24,312 nucleotides of DNA from Actinomycetes bacterium (lineage in GTDB: Bacteria > Actinomycetota > Actinomycetes > Streptosporangiales > Streptosporangiaceae): NCBI GenBank assembly GCA_025964635.1, contig JAOPYP010000839.1, forward strand, positions 1 through 24,312. Reading direction: 5' to 3'. Under the pieces are notes generated by a model. It was not told where the DNA came from. It searched no databases and saw only the letters and a program-made list of their open reading frames with translations. Positions 7,219-14,621 of the stretch are shown in pieces; within the stretch, counting starts at the first letter, position 1, and the number at the start of each line of letters is the position of its first letter. A program made the position numbers and the translations under genes.

Positions 7219-8199
7219 CTAGGCGGTGTCGGTAGCGCGTGCTGTCCCGCTGGGCTCCGCCGGGCTCGTGGACTCCGCCGGGCCAGACTCCACCGGACCA
7301 GACTCCGCCGGACCAGACTCCGCTGAGCCGGGCTCCCTTGGGCCTGCGCCTGACGCGGCACTGCCCGCGTCCTCGCTGTCCGGCCGCCGGGCCAGCAATT
7401 CCTCCGCCGGCCGGCCGCGCCGCTGCGAGTAGACGAACCAGACGATGCCGGCGACGGTCAGCACGCTGGCCACGTACATGTTCAGCCGCAGCCCGAAGAA
7501 GTGCTCGGACGGGTCGACCCGGAGCGCCTCCTCAAAGATGCGGAAGGCGGAGTATCCCGCGACGTACAGCGCGAACAGGCCCGGCGGCTTGATGTTCCGG
7601 TGATGCCCCAGCCAGACCAGGACCGCGGCCCAGGCCAGGTCGAAGATGAACTCATAGAGGAAGGTCGGGTGGAACGTCGCGTACTGGGTGTAGCCGGCCG
7701 GCCGGAACGAGTGCGAGATATGCAGGGCCCAGGGCAGGGTGGTCGGGCCGCCGAAGAGTTCCTGGTTAAAGTAGTTGCCCACCCGCCCGATGGCCTGCGC
7801 CACCAGCAGCGCCGGGGCCACGGCGTTCATGAACAGCGTCACACTGGCCCCGGCCCGGCGTACCCGCCAGGCCCCCACGACCGCGGCCAGCGCGATGCCG
7901 CCCCAGATGCCCAGCCCGCCGTCCCAGACGGCGAAGACCCCGTACCAGTGATGCGGGATGTACTTCGGGGTGGTCAGGTCGAAGTAGATCCGGCCCCCGA
8001 CGATGCCGGCCGGGACGGCCCACAGCGCGACGTCCCCGACCAGCCCGGGGTCGCCGCCGACCGTCTTCCAGCGGCGCTGCGTGATGACGATCGCCAGGGC
8101 GATCCCGATCACGTACATCAGCCCGTAGAAGTGAATGTAGGCCGGGCCGAAGTGAAACCCGTTCACTGGCGGGCTCGGGATGTAGAAACGCAACGCCAT
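7219..8199 (-). CDS. lgt: Prolipoprotein diacylglyceryl transferase
   Basis: Lgt is an integral membrane enzyme that transfers diacylglycerol from phosphatidylglycerol to the lipobox cysteine of preprolipoproteins. The 326-residue protein has about seven hydrophobic segments. The signature IGRVGNYFNQELFG lies at 137-150, with the catalytic-region Arg, Asn and Glu present. HPTFLYE (177-183) and the WDGGLGIWGG loop (92-101) also match the family. Residues about 260-326 are an extra hydrophilic tail containing GPAES-type pentapeptides from a 15-bp repeat array; many actinobacterial Lgt proteins have variable tails. The start is ATG at 8199, which gives the usual N-terminus before the first helix; the ribosome site is weak. 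No trp or his genes are nearby, although lgt often neighbours trp genes in actinomycetes. Confidence 0.92.
   Translation of the reverse strand: MALRFYIPSPPVNGFHFGPAYIHFYGLMYVIGIALAIVITQRRWKTVGGDPGLVGDVALWAVPAGIVGGRIYFDLTTPKYIPHHWYGVFAVWDGGLGIWGGIALAAVVGAWRVRRAGASVTLFMNAVAPALLVAQAIGRVGNYFNQELFGGPTTLPWALHISHSFRPAGYTQYATFHPTFLYEFIFDLAWAAVLVWLGHHRNIKPPGLFALYVAGYSAFRIFEEALRVDPSEHFFGLRLNMYVASVLTVAGIVWFVYSQRRGRPAEELLARRPDSEDAGSAASGAGPREPGSAESGPAESGPVESGPAESTSPAEPSGTARATDTA
7241..7345. repeat. 15-bp tandem repeat in the lgt tail
   Basis: The clearest units of gactccgccggacca are at 7271-7285, 7286-7300, 7301-7315 and 7316-7330, with degraded units on both sides (7241-7270, 7331-7345). They encode ESGPA-type pentapeptides at the Lgt C-terminus. 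Rotated to CCAGACTCCGCCGGA, the unit resembles the kdd and MFS units. Confidence 0.8.
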
Positions 8200-8321
8200 G
8201 CGCCCGAGCGTACCGTGGCGGGCCGGGGCCGCCGGCCGGCTGTCGATTACGGACATCCGGCGGGCGGCCAGCATCAGGCGGCCCGGATGCCCGGGCCTGG
8301 TCCCGGGGCGCCGCCGGCCGC

Positions 8322-8846
8322 TCAGCCTGCCTGGGCCAGCTGCTCCGCGGGGTCCGCGGCGAAGACGACCATCCAGTGCGGCCGGACCCGGTAGCCCACC
8401 ACGTCTCCCCAGCTCAGCGGGGAACTGCCGTAGTGCTGCGTGAGATGGTCCAGGATGGCGGGCCACTGCGGGTCCGGCGGGGCCGCCTCCGGGTTCAGCT
8501 CCTCCACCCGGCCATGGGTGAACACGCCCAGCTCGTCACCGCGCAGGTGGGCCAGGCTGATCGCGGGCCGCGCCGCGAAGTGCCTCGCCTTGGCCGCGGA
8601 GCGTGCAGTGGTGAAGACCCAGCATCCGTGCAGGAAGTGACCGTCGGCGCCGCTGACCCGGGGCTCGCCGGCGGCGGTCACGCTGCTGACGGCCAGCGTG
8701 CACATGCCCGCGATGACCTGGACCAGCTGGGCGGCGGTGAGGGTCCGTCCCGGCCGGACGATGGACCTCAGGTGCTCGGTAGCTTGCGCCAGCGAGGCGT
8801 CCAGCATGGCCTGAAGCTCGGTGAGTTCCGCGTCGCTCTCCCACAT
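8322..8846 (-). CDS. Pyridoxamine 5'-phosphate oxidase-fold protein (FMN- or F420-binding type)
   Basis: This is a 174-residue protein with a helical N-terminal extension (residues 1-45) and then a split-barrel PPOX-like core. Recognisable parts are CTLAVSSVTAAGEPRVSGAD, WVFTTARSAAKARHFAARP and HLRGDELGVFTHGRVEEL. In this order they are typical of the PPOX/flavin-nucleotide-binding families that use FMN, F420 or heme. Members reduce or oxidise small molecules or serve as cofactor carriers; the substrate cannot be inferred here. The start is ATG at 8846 with a modest GTAGGAAC ribosome site. It is divergent from the O-methyltransferase gene with only 36 bases between the start codons, and 122 bases upstream of lgt on the same strand. 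Confidence 0.75.
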   Translation of the reverse strand: MWESDAELTELQAMLDASLAQATEHLRSIVRPGRTLTAAQLVQVIAGMCTLAVSSVTAAGEPRVSGADGHFLHGCWVFTTARSAAKARHFAARPAISLAHLRGDELGVFTHGRVEELNPEAAPPDPQWPAILDHLTQHYGSSPLSWGDVVGYRVRPHWMVVFAADPAEQLAQAG

Positions 8847-8882
8847 GTTCCTACCCTGCCCCAACCGGTTACCGTGGAGCGC

Positions 8883-9539
8883 GTGGCTACCGGAACCGAG
8901 CACGTCAGTCCCGAGATTCTCGACTACGTCATCTCGCACTCCACTCCCCCGGATGCGGTCCTGGACGAGCTGAGGAAGGAGACGGCCCGGCGGTTCCCCG
9001 ACTGGGCGGTCCTGCAGATCGGCCGGGAACAGGGCACGTTCATGGCGCTGCTGAGCCAGGTCATCGCCCCCCGCCGGGCGGTCGAGGTCGGCACGTTCAC
9101 CGGGTATTCCTCGATCTGCCTGGCCCGCGGTCTGGCCCCGGGCGGCAGCCTGCTGTGCTGCGACGTCAACGCGGACTGGACCTCCCTGGCCAGGGAGTAC
9201 TGGCAGAAGGCGGGCCTGGCCGACATGATCGAGCTCCGGCTCGGGCCGGCCGCCGAGACGCTCCGCTCGCTGCCCGCAGACGCCTCGCTGGACCTCGCGT
9301 TCATCGACGCGGACAAGACCGGTTACGCCACCTACTGGGACGAGATCGTGCCGCGCACCCGCGCGGGCGGGATCATCCTGGTGGACAACACGTTCCTGCA
9401 CGGCCGGATCTTCGACGACGATCCCGATCCCGACGCCCGCGCGATCAGGGACTTCAACGAGCACGCACTGGCCGACGACCGCGTGGAACTCGCGATGCTC
9501 TCGGTCGGCGACGGGCTCATCTTCGCCCGGAAGAAGTAG
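8883..9539 (+). CDS. O-methyltransferase, COMT-like class I family
   Basis: This is a SAM- and divalent-metal-dependent O-methyltransferase of 218 residues, the size of catechol/caffeoyl-CoA-type enzymes. Motif I is VEVGTFTGYSS (67-77). The metal ligands are D141 (in IDADK) and the D168-N169 pair (in VDNT), matching the family. Substrates are usually vicinal dihydroxy aromatics; the actual one is unknown. The start is probably GTG at 8883, preceded by GGAG; an in-frame GTG at 8874 is also possible. The gap to the divergent PPOX gene is only 36 bases and contains the palindrome AACCGGTT (8863-8870), so the two may share regulation. It appears monocistronic. Confidence 0.85.
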   Translation: MATGTEHVSPEILDYVISHSTPPDAVLDELRKETARRFPDWAVLQIGREQGTFMALLSQVIAPRRAVEVGTFTGYSSICLARGLAPGGSLLCCDVNADWTSLAREYWQKAGLADMIELRLGPAAETLRSLPADASLDLAFIDADKTGYATYWDEIVPRTRAGGIILVDNTFLHGRIFDDDPDPDARAIRDFNEHALADDRVELAMLSVGDGLIFARKK

Positions 9540-9561
9540 CGTCCCGCCGCGTGGCCCGGCA

Positions 9562-9598
9562 AAGCTATGGTCACAGGATTCGTATAGGGCCACAGCTT
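9562..9598. promoter_or_regulatory. Inverted repeat upstream of the GntR regulator
   Basis: AAGCTATGG (9562-9570) and CCACAGCTT (9590-9598) form nine-base arms with one mismatch and a 19-base spacer containing a TATAG element. It may be an autoregulatory site of the downstream GntR protein or the hairpin ending the O-methyltransferase transcript (its stop is 23 bases upstream); the sequence does not decide. Confidence 0.35.
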
Positions 9599-9669
9599 CA
9601 GGGGCGGGTGAGCCACAATGGCGGCTCGGCCGGCCTAGCCGGGCAGTGTCGTCAGGAAGATCAAGTCCC

Positions 9670-10578
9670 ATGGGTGCCTCAAACGACCCGGTGTACCTGC
9701 GCGTGCTGGAGGATCTCCGCGACCAGATCCGGGGCGGGACGCTCGCGCCGGGAGCCAGGGTCCCATCGCGCAACGGGATCATCGCCCGGTACGGCGTCGG
9801 GGAGACCGCGGCTAAACACGCCCTGCAGGTCCTGGCGGCCGAAGGGCTCATCGAGGCCCGGGCCGGGTCGGGGTCCTACGTCCGCAGGCTGCCCGTGGCT
9901 GCGCCCCTGGATCATGACCGGCTGCACTTCCCCGGTTCGCCGTTCGGGCTGGACGGCAGGCCTCTGGCGGCGGACGAGCAGGCCGATGCGGGTTCCGCCG
10001 GGCACGCCCCCCGGCTGTCCTGGGAGTACCAGTCGGAGCGCGTGCCCGCGCCCGCGCACGTGGCCCGGCGGCTCCGGCTCCCCGACGGGGACCAGCTGGT
10101 GACCCGCACCAGGTACCTGATGAGCGCGGACGGCTCTCCCGTGCAGCTGGCCACGAGCTACGAGCCGGCCGCCACGACCGCGCAGACCCCGGTGCCCTTC
10201 CCCGAGCAGGGCACGTTCGCGGGCCGCGGGGTGGCGGAGCGCATGCAGGCGATCGGTATCGGCGTGGACCAGGTCGTGGAGGAGATCTCGGTCCGCCCGG
10301 CCCTGTCGGCCGAGGCCGCCGTGCTGGGCATCCCGCCCGGCTCCCCCGTGCTGCTCATCGAGCGGTCGCACCGCGCGGGTGAGCGGACCGTGGAAACCGG
10401 GGAGATCGTCATCGCAGCCGACCGCTTCAGGCTCCGGTACCGGTTCCCGGTCACGGTGCAGGCCGAGCCGGCCCCGGCCACCGCCTCCCCGCCCGCCGTT
10501 CCCCCGGATGGCGCCCCCCCGGCCGGCAACGGCCAGCCCGCCGCGGCGGCACCGGGCGGCGCGGGGAGGCGCGCATGA
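9670..10578 (+). CDS. GntR-family transcriptional regulator with UTRA effector domain
   Basis: This 302-residue regulator has an N-terminal winged helix-turn-helix (about residues 7-73; core VPSRNGIIARYGVGETAAKH, then LAAEGLIEARAGSGSYV). A HutC/UTRA-type ligand-binding domain follows (about 110-262; RYLMSADGSPVQLATSYEP, VEEISVRPALSAEAAVLGI, PVLLIERSH). The last 40 residues are Pro/Ala-rich and look disordered. Such proteins usually repress nearby genes until a small metabolite binds. The start is ATG at 9670 with GGAAG ten bases upstream; a GTG at 9646 is in frame. The stop overlaps the GNAT start (ATGA), so the two are translationally coupled and the GNAT substrate may be related to its effector. 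Confidence 0.87.
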   Translation: MGASNDPVYLRVLEDLRDQIRGGTLAPGARVPSRNGIIARYGVGETAAKHALQVLAAEGLIEARAGSGSYVRRLPVAAPLDHDRLHFPGSPFGLDGRPLAADEQADAGSAGHAPRLSWEYQSERVPAPAHVARRLRLPDGDQLVTRTRYLMSADGSPVQLATSYEPAATTAQTPVPFPEQGTFAGRGVAERMQAIGIGVDQVVEEISVRPALSAEAAVLGIPPGSPVLLIERSHRAGERTVETGEIVIAADRFRLRYRFPVTVQAEPAPATASPPAVPPDGAPPAGNGQPAAAAPGGAGRRA

Positions 10579-11069
10579 TCCGGCCCGCCGAGGCGGCCGA
10601 CATTCCGGCCATCCACCGGCTCATCCGCGACCTGGCCGAGTATGAGAAGGCGCTGGCCGAGGTCACGGCGACCGAGGAGGACCTGCGCCGCGCCCTGCTG
10701 GGCGACCGGCCCGCCGTGTTCGCGCACGTGGCCGAGCACGACGGCGAGGTGGTGGGCTTCGCGCTGTGGTTCCTGAGCTTCTCCACCTGGACCGGCCAGC
10801 ACGGCATCTATCTCGAAGATCTCTACGTGCGGCCGGACCAGCGCCGGTCCGGGCTGGGCCGGGCCCTGCTGGCCGAACTGGCCCGCATCTGCGTGGCCCG
10901 CGGCTACCCCCGGCTGGAGTGGTCGGTCCTGGACTGGAACATGCCGGCCCGCGGGTTCTACGTCTCGCTGGGCGCGGTGGAAAAGGACGACTGGACGGTG
11001 AACCGGCTTGCCGGGGCCGCCCTGCGCGCCCTGGCCGACCCGGCTGCTCGCGGCGGCCAGCGGAGCTAG
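10575..11069 (+). CDS. GNAT-family N-acetyltransferase
   Basis: This is a cytoplasmic acetyl-CoA-dependent N-acetyltransferase of 164 residues. The acetyl-CoA loop is RRSGLGRA (90-97), preceded by IYLEDLYVRPDQ. The block WSVLDWNMPARGFYVSLGA (116-134) is typical. The sequence order resembles the spermidine/diamine acetyltransferase (SSAT-like) subgroup, including the WTVNRL ending, so a polyamine or similar amine is a possible substrate. The start is ATG at 10575 with GGGAGG five bases upstream. It overlaps the GntR stop by four bases. The substrate is not determined by the sequence. Confidence 0.85.
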   Translation: MIRPAEAADIPAIHRLIRDLAEYEKALAEVTATEEDLRRALLGDRPAVFAHVAEHDGEVVGFALWFLSFSTWTGQHGIYLEDLYVRPDQRRSGLGRALLAELARICVARGYPRLEWSVLDWNMPARGFYVSLGAVEKDDWTVNRLAGAALRALADPAARGGQRS

Positions 11070-11218
11070 CGCTGCCGGTGCATAGCCCCCGCTTGGCCAG
11101 GCCAGCTGTCAGCGCAGCCGCCCGCCCGCCGCCCGGGGTGGGCACCAGCCCCAGCTGGTTCGCCACCGCAGGCTGCGCTGCCACCCGCACAGCACGTCCT
11201 GCGCCGGGGCGCCGCGGC

Positions 11219-12457
11219 TCATGACTCCTCCGGCGCCGCCGGCACTGCGGACACGCTGGTGACCGGGCCGGGCGCACCGTGAGCGGACCCTGAATCGAAC
11301 GGACCGGCTTCCGTACCGCCGCCGGTCCCGGAGATCACGTGCTCGTACAGCCCGGCGTATCGCGCCGCCATCACGGCGGGCGTGAATCTGCGGGCGGCCT
11401 GCTCCCGGCATTCTCGCGGGTCGATCCGCCCGGCTGCCTGCACGAACGCCGCCAGGTCGGCGGGCGACTGCGCCAGCCACCCGGTTCGCCCGTGCTCAAC
11501 GAGTTCCGGCAGGCACCCGCGGGCCAGCCCCACCGCCGGCGTGCCCAGCGCCAGCGTCTCGACCACCGCCGTTCCCCCGGGTTCTTCCCACTGCAGCGGA
11601 AACAGGGAGACCCGGGCGGATGCCACCAGCGTGTTCCGCTCCTGGCCTGACACGGTCCCGATCCAGCGCACCCGGACGCCGTCCACCAGCGGGCGCACTT
11701 CGTCCTCCCAGTAGCGGACGTCCGGGTTGGCGGCGGCGGCATCGCCTGCCGCCGTAAGCTCCGCGGGCTGCCGGTAAGGCCCGACCGGCCCGGCGAGGAT
11801 CAGGTCGAAGCCGCACTCGTGGGCCACGCGGGCGGCCAGATGCTGGCCCTTGCCCGGAGTGATCCGGCCCATCACGACACCGTGGCCTGCCTTCTGGACC
11901 GGCGGCCGCCGGTCGGCGCCCGCCGCGAGCGGCGTGGCGAGGTGGACATGTCCGAGCGAGTGCTGGCGCAGGGCCTCCGGCGCCCGGTGCAGCTGCGACG
12001 CGGAGACGCCGTTGACCCGGACCCGAGGCCCGGCGTCGAGGGCGGAGTAGAAGTCGGCGTGCTTGCGCAGGTCCCAGTGCAGGGTGTGCAGCGCCGGTGG
12101 GACGGCAGCGGCCAGCACCGCGGCCGACAGCACTGATAGCCCTACGACCTCCACATGGTCATGCACCAGGTCGATGTCGTCCCGGTCGCGCAGCGCGCGC
12201 ACCACGGCCTGCTGGTGCGCGTGGGCCACCCCCGACACCTGGTTGTACGGGCGCTGCAGCGCGTGAAACTGGCCGTCCGGGAACGGCGTCAGGCGCTCGT
12301 CCGCGGGCAGGGCGCTCCGGGCCACCGTGGCCAGCAGCACGCGGATCCCCAGCCTGCGCAGTTCCGGGACGAGGGCGGCGATCACGTTCTCAATGCCGCC
12401 GTATCCGTCAGGCGGGACTGGCAGCCACGGGCCGGCATTCATCAGCACCGTAGTCAT
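11219..12457 (-). CDS. GT4-type glycosyltransferase coupled to gpgS
   Basis: This is a GT-B retaining glycosyltransferase of 412 residues. The N-terminal acceptor domain has the glycine-rich PPDGYGGIE loop (16-23) and LVHDHVE (97-103). The C-terminal donor domain has MGRITPGKG (196-204) and the EPGGTAVVE block ending in the E-x7-E element (292-300) that contacts the nucleotide sugar. The last 35 residues are Gly/Pro/Ser-rich and probably disordered. The ATG overlaps the gpgS stop (ATGA), so expression is coupled. An established precedent for this pairing is mannosylglucosylglycerate synthesis in Petrotoga, where a GT4-like enzyme extends glucosyl-3-phosphoglycerate. Whether this protein does so, and which sugar it adds, is inference. 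Confidence 0.82.
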   Translation of the reverse strand: MTTVLMNAGPWLPVPPDGYGGIENVIAALVPELRRLGIRVLLATVARSALPADERLTPFPDGQFHALQRPYNQVSGVAHAHQQAVVRALRDRDDIDLVHDHVEVVGLSVLSAAVLAAAVPPALHTLHWDLRKHADFYSALDAGPRVRVNGVSASQLHRAPEALRQHSLGHVHLATPLAAGADRRPPVQKAGHGVVMGRITPGKGQHLAARVAHECGFDLILAGPVGPYRQPAELTAAGDAAAANPDVRYWEDEVRPLVDGVRVRWIGTVSGQERNTLVASARVSLFPLQWEEPGGTAVVETLALGTPAVGLARGCLPELVEHGRTGWLAQSPADLAAFVQAAGRIDPRECREQAARRFTPAVMAARYAGLYEHVISGTGGGTEAGPFDSGSAHGAPGPVTSVSAVPAAPEES

Positions 12458-13464
12458 CGGGCGGCCGTCCGGGGCGCTGGCCGCGGGAGTCCCGCGGCGA
12501 TCAGCGGCGGCCGCTCGTCGATGCCGACGTCGGCGACGACGATCTCGCGGCCCAGGTTGGGCAGCGGCTGGTCCCCCCCGCGCCGGAACTGGGTGAGCAC
12601 GCCCGGCAGCGGGACACTGCCGTCCGCCCTCCCCTGCCGTACGAGCCGCGACCAGACGGTGAGCTGGATCTGGGCGGCCATCCGGCCGAGCGCCTCGGTG
12701 TCCTGGTTGCGGTGCGCGCGTTCCCCGAGGTCCACCTGGGCGAGCACATTAAGGCCGGCCAGGTCGAGCAGGTCCACCAGCATGGCGATCTCCACGCCGT
12801 AGCCCGACACGAACGGCACCTGCTCCAGCACCTCCCGGCGGCCGGCGGCCTCCCCGGCCAGCGGCTGCACGAAGCCCGCGAGATCGGGCCAGAAGAGGTT
12901 GAGCAGAGGCCGGGCAACCAGTTCCGTGACGCGGCCGCCGCCGTCTGGCTCGGAGTATCCACCGAACGCCAGCGGGCGATGGTAGAAGCCCTTGACGAAG
13001 GCGATGGACGGATCGGTCAGCAGCGGCCCCAGGAGCCCGCTGACAAACCGCGGGTCGAAGGGGTCGACGTCGGCATCGACGAACGCGACGATGTCACCGG
13101 AGGCCGTGGCCAGACCCGCCCACATCGCGCCGCCCTTGCCGTGCATCGGTGGCAGGCCCCCCGTGACGTCGTCCTGGGATACGACGAACGCGCCAGCCGC
13201 CCGGGCCTCAGCCGCGGTCTCGTCCACGGATCGCGAGTCGACCACGATGATCTCGTCCACCAGCGGAACCGGCTGGACCAGGGCAGCCCGGATCGCCCGC
13301 ACGATGGTCCCGACGGTGGCGGCCTCGTTCCGGGCGGGGATGACGACACTCACCGTGGCGTCCCCCTTGGCCCGCAGCAGCCCGTCTGGCGGCCAGTTCA
13401 GCGCGGCGCTGGTCCGGCACGTCGCCCACGCCTCGACGATCGGCGACATGCCTGTGTGGCGCAT
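12454..13464 (-). CDS. gpgS: Glucosyl-3-phosphoglycerate synthase (GT81)
   Basis: GpgS transfers glucose from an NDP-glucose to D-3-phosphoglycerate, the first step to glucosylglycerate and to mycobacterial methylglucose lipopolysaccharide. The 336-residue protein shows the GT-A motifs in order: VSVVIPARNEAATVGTIV (38-55), VDSRSVDET, the Mg-binding DAD (130-132; DSD in the mycobacterial enzyme), then GGGRVTELVARPLLNL (175-190), FVQPLAGEAAGRR, FVSGYGVEIAMLVD (218-231) and QVDLGERAHRNQ (243-254). The start is ATG at 13464 with GGAAGG six bases upstream. No phosphatase (gpgP-like) gene is visible. It is divergent from the Gfo/Idh gene across a 122-base shared region. Confidence 0.9.
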   Translation of the reverse strand: MRHTGMSPIVEAWATCRTSAALNWPPDGLLRAKGDATVSVVIPARNEAATVGTIVRAIRAALVQPVPLVDEIIVVDSRSVDETAAEARAAGAFVVSQDDVTGGLPPMHGKGGAMWAGLATASGDIVAFVDADVDPFDPRFVSGLLGPLLTDPSIAFVKGFYHRPLAFGGYSEPDGGGRVTELVARPLLNLFWPDLAGFVQPLAGEAAGRREVLEQVPFVSGYGVEIAMLVDLLDLAGLNVLAQVDLGERAHRNQDTEALGRMAAQIQLTVWSRLVRQGRADGSVPLPGVLTQFRRGGDQPLPNLGREIVVADVGIDERPPLIAAGLPRPAPRTAAR

Positions 13465-13586
13465 GATGATCCTTCCGGCCAGCTCGCCGCTAAGCCGGCG
13501 ATCTGGGCCATCGCACTTCCCGTGAAGTCAGGGGCATAACGTCCCGGAAATCGAGCAGTGTGCACCCGGAGAGAAAGCGGGGGCCC
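13465..13586. promoter_or_regulatory. Divergent control region between gpgS and the Gfo/Idh gene
   Basis: These 122 bases between two outward-facing starts must hold both promoters. The gpgS ribosome site GGAAGG is clear on the reverse strand. A CGCCG-N6-CGGCG inverted repeat lies near 13487-13502. I see no convincing -35/-10 pair on either strand. Confidence 0.4.
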
Positions 13587-14621
13587 ATGGACATCTGCCG
13601 GGTGGGGTTGATCGGCGCCGGGAATGTGGCCCGCCGTCACGTGCAGGTGCTCAGGAGTTTCCCGGACGTTCAACTCGCCGGAGTCACCGACGTGATCCCG
13701 GAGGCGGCAACTGCGCTGGCCAGCGACGTGGGCTGCCGGACATTCCGCAGCGCCGGCGAGATGCTGTCGGCCGGCCTGGACGCGGCGTACGTCTGCGTGC
13801 CGCCGTTCGCGCACGGGGCACCCGAGAGTGCCGTCCTGTCCGCAGGAGTGCCGCTCTTCGTCGAAAAACCCCTCGGGCTGACCGTGGAGACAGCCGAGCG
13901 GGTGGACGCCCAGGCCGCCGCGGCGGGCGTGCTGACCGCCGTAGGTCACCACTGGCGGTACCTGCAGGTGGTGGAACAGGCCCAGCGCGTGCTCCACGGG
14001 CGGGCCGTGCGATTGGTCGCCGGCGCGTGGCTGGACAAAGTGCCGCCCGTTGGCTGGTGGCCGGTCCGGGAACGATCCGGCGGCCCGGTGGTCGAGCAGG
14101 CTGCGCACGTCCTGGATCTGGCCCGGCTCTTCGCCGGCGAGGTGGACGAGGTAGTGGCGATGGGGGATGGACGGCCACCCAATGTGCCGGGTGCCGACGT
14201 CGACGGCGCCACCGGCGCTGTGCTGCGGTTCCGCGACGGTGCTCTGGGCACGCTGAGCACCACGTGCCTGCTCGGCTGGAAGCAGCGCGCCGGCCTGGAA
14301 CTGGTCGCTGACGGGCTGTGGCTGTCGGTGGGCGAGGACGGGCTGGTGATCCGGGAGGACGGCGCGAATCCGGTCGGGGAAGTCGTGGCCGCGGATCCCG
14401 CGGCCGCCCGGGTCGCGGTGGACCGGGCGTTCATCGACGCCGTTCGCGGCACCGGGGATGACGTGCGGGTGCCGTACCCCGAGGCGCTGCGGACGCACCG
14501 GCTGGCGTGCGCGCTGGCCGCATCGGCGGCCACGGGCGAGCTCGTGCGGCTGGCGGATGGCCCGGCGGCCGGGCTGGCCGGCACCCGCAGCGCAGCGGCA
14601 TCCAGGACGGCCGATGACTGA
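13587..14621 (+). CDS. Gfo/Idh/MocA-family oxidoreductase
   Basis: This is an NAD(P)-dependent sugar or cyclitol dehydrogenase family protein of 344 residues. The Rossmann loop GLIGAGNVARRH is at 7-18, the catalytic EKP lysine motif at 93-95, and the GGPVVEQAAHVLDLA segment at 165-179 carries the family's His174 and Asp177. Members oxidise or epimerise sugar hydroxyls, often on activated or glycosidic sugars. The start is ATG at 13587; a GTG at 13560 is in frame, and neither has an ideal ribosome site. The stop overlaps the next gene's ATG by eight bases, so it is coupled to the medium-chain dehydrogenase. It is divergent from gpgS. The substrate is unknown; context suggests a sugar in the same pathway. 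Confidence 0.85.
   Translation: MDICRVGLIGAGNVARRHVQVLRSFPDVQLAGVTDVIPEAATALASDVGCRTFRSAGEMLSAGLDAAYVCVPPFAHGAPESAVLSAGVPLFVEKPLGLTVETAERVDAQAAAAGVLTAVGHHWRYLQVVEQAQRVLHGRAVRLVAGAWLDKVPPVGWWPVRERSGGPVVEQAAHVLDLARLFAGEVDEVVAMGDGRPPNVPGADVDGATGAVLRFRDGALGTLSTTCLLGWKQRAGLELVADGLWLSVGEDGLVIREDGANPVGEVVAADPAAARVAVDRAFIDAVRGTGDDVRVPYPEALRTHRLACALAASAATGELVRLADGPAAGLAGTRSAAASRTADD

Noticed and set aside
10575..11069. GNAT gene as a beta-lysine N-acetyltransferase (AblB) partner of KamA
   Set aside because: It is over 6 kb away, coupled to a GntR regulator, and resembles the SSAT-like subgroup; nothing ties it to beta-lysine.
11070..11218. Possible small gene in the convergent gap between the GNAT and GT4 genes
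   Set aside because: Open frames here are only extensions of shadows, without ribosome sites or recognisable motifs; I see no clear terminator either.
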